Positions 7,721-10,991 of a stretch of 10,991 nucleotides of DNA are shown one piece after another. A program made the position numbers and the translations under genes. The notes beneath the pieces were generated by a model. That model was not told the DNA's origin. It was given only the letters and a program-made list of their open reading frames with translations, and ran no database searches. This DNA is from DAOTMI01 sp964605545 (lineage in GTDB: Bacteria > Patescibacteriota > Microgenomatia > UBA12405). Location: contig CAZSCX010000019.1 of assembly GCA_964605545.1 (NCBI GenBank), positions 1-10,991 on the forward strand. The letters run 5' to 3'. Positions within the stretch are counted from its first letter, which is position 1; each line of letters opens with the position of its first letter.

Positions 7721-7798
7721 AAAAAAAACAAGACAGGAAAGAAATCCAAAAACAAAAATATGCCGAGGCATAAAATTATTATTGGTTTCTTTCCTGTC
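7721..7798 (-). terminator. Rho-independent terminator of unit 2, long hairpin plus T8
   Basis: GACAGGAAAGAAA at 7732-7744 pairs perfectly with TTTCTTTCCTGTC at 7786-7798 (13 bp). Inside, CCAA can pair with TTGG, and TATGC/GCATA at 7759-7772 forms an apical hairpin. On the minus strand the hairpin is followed by TTG and eight T residues (7728-7721). This is a clear intrinsic terminator for the secreted-protein gene ending at 7847, with an unusually long stem. Confidence 0.8.
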
Positions 7799-7814
7799 GA
7801 TCTGCAGCGAATTT
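7796..7814. promoter_or_regulatory. Conserved 3'-UTR box, copy A
   Basis: GTCGATCTGCAGCGAATTT matches copy B at 9128-9146 in 17 of 19 positions. Both lie between the last stop codon of a unit and its terminator hairpin, and GTC forms the foot of the hairpin. The core GCTGCAGA (mRNA sense) is complementary to the 5' leader box of the same unit. Confidence 0.6.
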
Positions 7815-7846
7815 AGTGTATGTGGGTGTCCGTGTTGATTGGAGAT

Positions 7847-8803
7847 TTAGTTTGGGAATATTTTTCTGACTGAGAGATAATTTACTGGAACATTTATGGT
7901 GTTGGCGTAAACTGTTTTGATTGATTCAAGACTGTTTCCTGAACCGTATATTGTGACTAATTTACGGTCACGTGGGTTTGCTGGGTCAGCTTGCTGATAT
8001 CGTATTCGGACTTGTTGATCAGAATTGTTTTGAACTACCAAACCATTTAAGCAACTTTGCTTAAAATCCACCCAATTGTTATTTTGGTAGACCCAAACCC
8101 ATCCAGTGCAAAATCCGCGTGGAGGAATGTAGCTATAAAGCCATCCTTCCTCATCTTGAGGTTGGGTGTTTGAGCCAGGAGACAAGGTTATTTTTTCGTA
8201 ACCAGGATCTGTGGTGTATAACCTAGCAGAAGTGGTAACCCAAATCCACACAGTTTGAGTGGAGACAATAGTCGTGTTTTTGACAATGTTGATTGAATTA
8301 GTGTTCTGAGATTCAGACGTAAAGTTATAGTAAACAAGACCGGATGGGATTACGAGAAACTGGTTAACCATTAATTGTTTCCATTGGTATGTAGGCCAGT
8401 TTTCATTGGCTGGTTGCTGAGGGTAGTTTCCGCTCGATCCACGTGGCCAAGACAAACAGGTTTGATCTCGAGTCCAATTAGAATGAAGACGATGGATGTC
8501 GTTTTCTACGTCTGCTAATGTACAATTTTTCCAAACTGTACCTCCGTAGGGAAATTCAAAATACGATCTTTCGTTGACCGGGAAAACAGCGTATGTGAGT
8601 TCACTATCATCATGAAGCTTATCTCCCCTGTTTCCACAACTTGAATCGGATTTAAATACATCTGCGGATACAATTTCCCCGACTTCGACCCAGCATTTGG
8701 AACCATTAGCTACAGGACGGCTTTGCGGTTCGGCGTGGGTTATTCTCGGTAAAACGGCTACAAATAGACTTAAAAACAAAACAAAAACCAAAAACTTTTT
8801 CAT
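7847..8803 (-). CDS. Secreted protein of unknown function, six cysteines
   Basis: I do not recognise this 318-residue protein. It has a classical Sec signal peptide: MKKF, a hydrophobic core at residues 4-19, and a likely cleavage after ITHA at residue 24. The mature part is rich in Trp, Tyr, Asn and Thr, with cysteines at 37, 56, 94, 116, 232 and 251, enough for three disulfides, and with several N-x-S/T sequons. No transmembrane segment follows, so it should be exported and folded outside. The start is secure: AGGAGG at 8815-8810 lies six bases before the ATG. That SD sits in a perfect 7-bp hairpin. The gene is alone in its unit, with its own promoter at 8938-8966 and terminator at 7721-7798. 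Confidence 0.75.
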   Translation of the reverse strand: MKKFLVFVLFLSLFVAVLPRITHAEPQSRPVANGSKCWVEVGEIVSADVFKSDSSCGNRGDKLHDDSELTYAVFPVNERSYFEFPYGGTVWKNCTLADVENDIHRLHSNWTRDQTCLSWPRGSSGNYPQQPANENWPTYQWKQLMVNQFLVIPSGLVYYNFTSESQNTNSINIVKNTTIVSTQTVWIWVTTSARLYTTDPGYEKITLSPGSNTQPQDEEGWLYSYIPPRGFCTGWVWVYQNNNWVDFKQSCLNGLVVQNNSDQQVRIRYQQADPANPRDRKLVTIYGSGNSLESIKTVYANTINVPVNYLSVRKIFPN

Positions 8804-8937
8804 TATTTACCTCCTAAGGTAAAAACTACGAACAAATTACACACATATATATTTGACTCTTCTTGCGAAGAGATTGATTGCTGCAGAATGTTAAAGAACA
8901 TTACCTAATTGACAAAGCTATTTTGTCTAGGTGGGTG
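8804..8937 (-). promoter_or_regulatory. Structured 5' leader of unit 2 (copy D)
   Basis: From the predicted transcript start near 8932 the leader carries four elements. First, a 5'-terminal stem-loop (8932-8903): outer stem ACCTA/TAGGT, inner GACAAA/TTTGTC, loop ATAGC in mRNA sense. Second, a hairpin at 8902-8887 with 6-bp stem AATGTT/AACATT. Third, the GCTGCA box at 8896-8878. Fourth, a 6-bp hairpin CTCTTC/GAAGAG at 8857-8872 (loop GCAA in mRNA sense), ending 53 bases before the ATG. The order and several sequences recur in the leader at 10792-10977. It matches no riboswitch class known to me. Confidence 0.6.
8806..8823 (-). promoter_or_regulatory. Hairpin sequestering the SD of the secreted-protein gene
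   Basis: In mRNA sense TTTACCT, loop TAGG, AGGTAAA forms a perfect 7-bp stem at 8823-8806. The SD AGGAGG (8815-8810) is half in the loop and half in the 3' strand of the stem, and the ATG follows two bases after the stem. Folding would limit ribosome access, so translation may be conditional. Confidence 0.55.
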
Positions 8938-8966
8938 ATTATACATCCAAATGTATCAAAAATCAA
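8938..8966 (-). promoter_or_regulatory. Sigma-70-type promoter of unit 2
   Basis: A perfect -10 TATAAT lies at 8943-8938 and TTGATT at 8966-8961, with an exact 17-base spacer. Transcription should begin near 8931-8932, giving a leader of about 129 bases that opens with the conserved stem-loop. Confidence 0.7.
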
Positions 8967-9034
8967 GATTATAGGCTTTCTTTTTTCGTTCTAATCAACT
9001 TTGATATGAACTCGTCAGTATTGGTTTCACCAAT

Positions 9035-9130
9035 AGAAAAGAAAGACGAATAGGGAAAACCTAGAAAAATAAGAATTGAGAGTAAGTTGCCTTACTATTC
9101 TTATTTTAGGTTTTTTAGTCCCTATTCGTC
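9035..9130 (-). terminator. Long terminator hairpin of unit 1 (about 35 bp of stem)
   Basis: The arms span 9045-9086 and 9091-9130, with loop TTGC in plus sense. Paired blocks are GACGAATAGGGA/TCCCTATTCGTC (12 bp, 9045-9056 with 9119-9130), AAACCT/AGGTTT (9057-9062 with 9108-9113), an 11-bp AT-rich block (9066-9076 with 9097-9107) and AGTAAG/CTTACT at the tip (9081-9086 with 9091-9096), separated by small bulges. On the minus strand a T-rich tail (TTTCTTTTCT, 9044-9035) follows. Position and tail indicate an intrinsic terminator, far longer than normal. Confidence 0.7.
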
Positions 9131-9146
9131 GATTTGCAGCAAATTT
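9128..9146. promoter_or_regulatory. Conserved 3'-UTR box, copy B
   Basis: GTCGATTTGCAGCAAATTT is the partner of copy A at 7796-7814 (17 of 19 identical) and likewise abuts a long terminator hairpin. Its 13-mer at 9132-9144 is the exact inverted copy of 10917-10929 in the 5' leader of the same unit. Confidence 0.6.
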
Positions 9147-9216
9147 TCTCCATTGGAGAAAAAGGCATAGACTAAAGGTCCATTCTTTCTCTCCATTATA
9201 GAGACTGATTGTAAAA

Positions 9217-10185
9217 TCATAATTCTTTCACAATCACTTTTTTAAAACCCTCATTGAGCTTTTGTGACCTGAATGTTTCAAGAGAAACATCGCAAGCTCC
9301 GCTAGCTTTATAAGGGGCTCTGATCCTGATTCCAGCTGTTTTGCATTGAACGAGCAATGCAGTTTGAGCGGATTCATCTTGTCCTTCCGGGTAATCTTTC
9401 CAGGTGTCGTATAGACGTTTCCAAGATGTACCATCCCAGAACTCTATGTCGCCTGAGATTATATAACCAGCCACAGTAGTCCATTCTTCGTATTTGTCTA
9501 AATCAATGGGTTTACCGCAGGGTTTTGGGGTTGGAGTCGGTTGTGGCTTTGGGGTCGGTGTAGGTTGTGGATTAGGCTTGGGCTGTGGGGTAGGAGTGGG
9601 TTTGGGTTGAGGAGTTGGAGTCGGGGTTGGTGTCGGGGTTGGGGTTGGAATTGGTGCTTGGGCGACGATAATTGGTTTTTCAACCGGTTTTGTACCAACC
9701 TGGATTACCTTTACATTAGAAGCAACCGCACCGATCGGTTTCAGGGTGGCACCACATGGGGACATAACGGCGGTGGTTAGGTAGTTGAATTGGACAAAAA
9801 CGGGATTACCGTGGACAATGTGCTTACCTGCGGGGGTAAACAACCAACCGTGAACTTCATACAAACCCTGTTTGATATTGTATGTATGTTCATTGATCCT
9901 AATTAGGCCTTCTTTTTTCTCTTTCTCTTCCTGGGCAGTTTTTTGCTTGAGGTTTTCTTCAGCCTGTGTTTTGATGTGTTCATCGACAGCATCTTTTTTT
10001 GCGGTTTCAATAGCATCGTTGTATTGTTTTTCTGTATATACTTTGTCAGATTCAACGGGCGGAGGAGTGTTGGGGAAGATGTAGCGTCCCGCTAAAAATG
10101 CGCCGACAAAAACTAGAACGACGACACACCAAAAGATCCAACTCTTAACTAAATCAATTAAATCCATTTTTTTATCCTTTTTCAT
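9217..10185 (-). CDS. Membrane-anchored surface protein with coiled-coil and Pro/Thr linker
   Basis: Unrecognised protein of 322 residues from this start. A short basic N-terminus precedes one transmembrane helix at about residues 15-37 (WIFWCVVVLVFVGAFLAG). Next comes a charged Lys/Glu/Gln helix at about 50-92, probably coiled-coil, then a small beta-like domain to about residue 175, a Pro-Thr/Pro-Gln-Lys linker at about 178-224, and a C-terminal domain with three cysteines. It looks like an anchored protein that spans an envelope layer and displays the C-terminal domain. The start is uncertain. GTG at 10212 has the perfect SD 16 bases away, which is too far. ATG at 10185 overlaps the stop of a short frame (ATGA), and ATG at 10167 has AAGGA seven bases upstream. 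It is the second gene of unit 1. Confidence 0.7.
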   Translation of the reverse strand: MKKDKKMDLIDLVKSWIFWCVVVLVFVGAFLAGRYIFPNTPPPVESDKVYTEKQYNDAIETAKKDAVDEHIKTQAEENLKQKTAQEEKEKKEGLIRINEHTYNIKQGLYEVHGWLFTPAGKHIVHGNPVFVQFNYLTTAVMSPCGATLKPIGAVASNVKVIQVGTKPVEKPIIVAQAPIPTPTPTPTPTPTPQPKPTPTPQPKPNPQPTPTPKPQPTPTPKPCGKPIDLDKYEEWTTVAGYIISGDIEFWDGTSWKRLYDTWKDYPEGQDESAQTALLVQCKTAGIRIRAPYKASGACDVSLETFRSQKLNEGFKKVIVKEL

Positions 10186-10226
10186 TTTTTTTGATACGAA
10201 CGACTCGAACACGACTTAAAATTCAT
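10182..10226 (-). CDS. Possible 14-residue leader peptide
   Basis: ATG at 10226 opens MNFKSCSSRSYQKK and stops at a TGA that overlaps the ATG at 10185 of the anchored-protein gene (ATGA). The preceding TAAGGAGGTGAT (10236-10225) matches the textbook anti-SD complement over 12 bases, although only two bases separate GGAGG from this ATG. It could couple translation to the next gene, or the SD may act for another start. Confidence 0.25.
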   Translation of the reverse strand: MNFKSCSSRSYQKK

Positions 10227-10241
10227 CACCTCCTTACGGTG
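10225..10241 (-). promoter_or_regulatory. Perfect 12-base SD placed in a hairpin loop
   Basis: TAAGGAGGTGAT at 10236-10225 is fully complementary to the usual 16S 3' tail. CACC at 10241-10238 can pair with its GGTG at 10230-10227, leaving GTAAGGA in the loop. It should govern translation of the second gene of unit 1, but it is badly spaced for every candidate start. Confidence 0.5.
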
Positions 10242-10318
10242 TTAAGATTTAGATCGACTCGACCACTACCATCTTTGGCTAGACCTGATAGAGCAGGAAT
10301 AGTCCAAAGGCTTATCAC
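10226..10318 (-). CDS. Possible 30-residue peptide in the unit 1 intercistronic region
   Basis: GTG at 10318 reads a 30-codon frame (middle part LWTIPALSGLAKDGSGRVDL) ending in TGA, which overlaps the ATG at 10226 (TGATG). AAAGGAG lies just upstream but only one base from the GTG. The same bases can fold into a stem (CTTTGG at 10273-10278 with CCAAAG at 10304-10309, inner CCTG/CAGG), so the region may be structured RNA rather than coding. Confidence 0.2.
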   Translation of the reverse strand: MISLWTIPALSGLAKDGSGRVDLNLNTVRR

Positions 10319-10344
10319 TCTCCTTTCAAATTTTTGTTATTTTT

Positions 10345-10791
10345 TTATGAACTACGAACTGGCGGACCGAACACAGCTAAGAAGTTTTCGAACTTCTCGC
10401 TTACAGGATAGGTAATTATTTTAAAAATATACCTACCTTCTTCCAGGGTGATGCAATCGTTATGCTTAACAGTTTTATAACGCTTGCATGCTCCATTCGA
10501 GAACGTGCCACTCACTTCCGAAAAAGTTTGCGACTTTTCAAGTACGTAAATTTCGATCGTTGTTTCACAGTTTTCTGTGCGAAAATAAAACTTTTCGGTA
10601 GTCACTGTAACTTTCATAAGCTGATGAGTTTCTCCATAGGGAGAAATCCCTAGCCATTTGTTAAAGCGGGTTGTTGAGGACGTTAAAACCTCATCTCCAA
10701 GCCAAGTGTAAGCCGATGCTTTTTGAGTAAAGGCGGACACAACAACTATGGATAATAAAATAACAACAAAAACCTTAATAAACTTTTTCAT
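10345..10791 (-). CDS. Small secreted protein of unknown function
   Basis: Unrecognised 148-residue protein. It has a clear Sec signal peptide: MKKFIK, hydrophobic core at 7-21, and A-x-A cleavage after KASA at residue 27. The mature part is about 121 residues, predicted mostly beta, with cysteines at 75, 102 and 113, and no further membrane segment. Its signal peptide begins MKKF like that of the other secreted protein here, but the mature sequences show no similarity by eye. A weak SD (AAAGGGG) precedes the ATG. It is the first gene of unit 1; the anchored-protein gene follows after 132-159 bases, depending on start. Being co-transcribed with an anchored protein, it might bind it or share its surface location. 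Confidence 0.7.
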   Translation of the reverse strand: MKKFIKVFVVILLSIVVVSAFTQKASAYTWLGDEVLTSSTTRFNKWLGISPYGETHQLMKVTVTTEKFYFRTENCETTIEIYVLEKSQTFSEVSGTFSNGACKRYKTVKHNDCITLEEGRYIFKIITYPVSEKFENFLAVFGPPVRSS

Positions 10792-10977
10792 AACAGAAGA
10801 CCCCTTTCATATTTTATTTTTTTATTTTCAAAGCATATTTAAACTCTCTGCGAAGAGAGATTGGACGGATTTAGGCTATATTATTGACCCCCGGTGGGGG
10901 ATTGGTTCCGAACTTTATTTGCTGCAAATTGTTAAGGTACGTACCTTCGATGATCGCTATGATCATTTAGGTAGGGG
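10792..10977 (-). promoter_or_regulatory. Structured 5' leader of unit 1 (copy C)
   Basis: From a predicted start near 10971 it carries a 5' stem-loop (10972-10943) with outer ACCT/AGGT, inner ATGATC/GATCAT and loop ATAGC in mRNA sense. Next come the perfect palindrome AAGGTACGTACCTT (10934-10947), which competes with the outer stem, and the GCTGCA box at 10919-10937. An extra segment holding CCCCC/GGGGG (10888-10900) is absent from copy D. The hairpin CTCTCT/AGAGAG at 10844-10859 has loop GCGA in plus sense and lies 52 bases before the ATG. The layout parallels copy D. Confidence 0.6.
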
Positions 10978-10983
10978 ATTCTA
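10978..10983 (-). promoter_or_regulatory. -10 box of unit 1
   Basis: TAGAAT on the minus strand aligns with the TATAAT of the unit 2 promoter when the two leaders are aligned. The matching -35 would fall near 11001-11006, beyond the window, so the promoter is only half visible. Confidence 0.45.
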
Positions 10984-10991
10984 TCATAATA

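Larger units (their letters stand above)
8967..9216. other. Gene-free stretch between units 1 and 2, hairpin-rich
   Basis: Together with the leader at 8804-8966 this makes 413 bases without a coding sequence. It holds the unit 1 3'-UTR, copy B of the conserved box, the long terminator hairpin, and two extra perfect hairpins: TTTTCTCC/GGAGAAAA at 9144-9162 (loop ATT) and ATTGGT/ACCAAT at 9020-9034 (loop TTC). No convincing open frame was seen in 8967-9019 or 9163-9216. Confidence 0.6.

Noticed and set aside
7621..7755. 45-residue N-terminal extension of the large membrane protein
   Set aside because: The frame is open, but it would translate a terminator hairpin arm and a palindromic repeat, and the -10 box at 7627-7632 points to the ATG at 7620.
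8878..8900. dif/pdif-type Xer site (ATGTTAAA resembles a XerD half-site)
   Set aside because: No matching XerC half at the right distance, and copy C diverges in this stretch.
7732..9146. Integron attC-like sites flanking single-gene cassettes
   Set aside because: The hairpins lack paired RYYYAAC/GTTRRRY core sites, one unit has two genes, and each unit has its own promoter.
9526..9660. Tandem repeat or CRISPR-like array
   Set aside because: The repetition is the codon pattern of a Pro/Thr linker in the anchored protein; there are no fixed-length repeats with unique spacers.
9541..9780. Plus-strand frame rich in Trp/Gly/Arg
   Set aside because: Antisense shadow of the Pro/Thr-rich linker; no start signal and biased composition.
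10888..10900. CCCCC/GGGGG hairpin in the unit 1 leader as a terminator or attenuator
   Set aside because: No T-run follows it on the minus strand and it is absent from the sister leader; kept only as part of the leader description.

Overview
The window is AT-rich and gene-dense. Neighbouring core genes overlap or sit a few bases apart, most lack a Shine-Dalgarno (SD) sequence, and dTMP is made through ThyX. This fits a small-genome bacterium of the Candidate Phyla Radiation (Patescibacteria, possibly the Microgenomates side). That placement is inferred from gene content and style, not from a marker gene.

Left part (1-5183): a nucleotide and one-carbon neighbourhood. A truncated nrdG (radical SAM activase of the anaerobic ribonucleotide reductase) runs into a convergent, overlapping guanylate-kinase-like gene. 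After a 15-bp divergent spacer come a SIMPL/DUF541 envelope protein, a 120-bp palindrome cluster and a convergent DedA/VTT membrane protein. Divergent from the latter is thyX, followed by tmk and glyA. SHMT (glyA) makes methylene-tetrahydrofolate, ThyX uses it to make dTMP, and Tmk phosphorylates dTMP; NrdG serves the upstream deoxynucleotide step.

Middle part (5134-7620): one large multi-pass membrane protein on the minus strand, probably a GT-C-like glycosyltransferase. Its 3' end overlaps glyA. Its start codon lies immediately after a -10 box, and a small palindromic repeat lies upstream.

Right part (about 7720-10991): two minus-strand transcription units for exported proteins of unknown function. 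Unit 1 encodes a small secreted protein and a membrane-anchored protein with a Pro/Thr linker. Unit 2 encodes a secreted six-cysteine protein. The coding sequences do not resemble each other, but both units share the same non-coding frame: a -10 box, a stem-loop at or near the predicted transcript 5' end with conserved loop ATAGC (mRNA sense) and covarying stems, a GCTGCA box, a second conserved hairpin about 53 nt before the first start codon and, at the 3' end, a conserved 19-nt box followed by a very long terminator hairpin. The 5' and 3' boxes within each unit are complementary. This shared leader/trailer architecture is the most novel-looking signal here. SD sequences are strong in this part, and two sit in hairpins, unlike in the core genes.

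No tRNA, rRNA, CRISPR array or transposase was seen.
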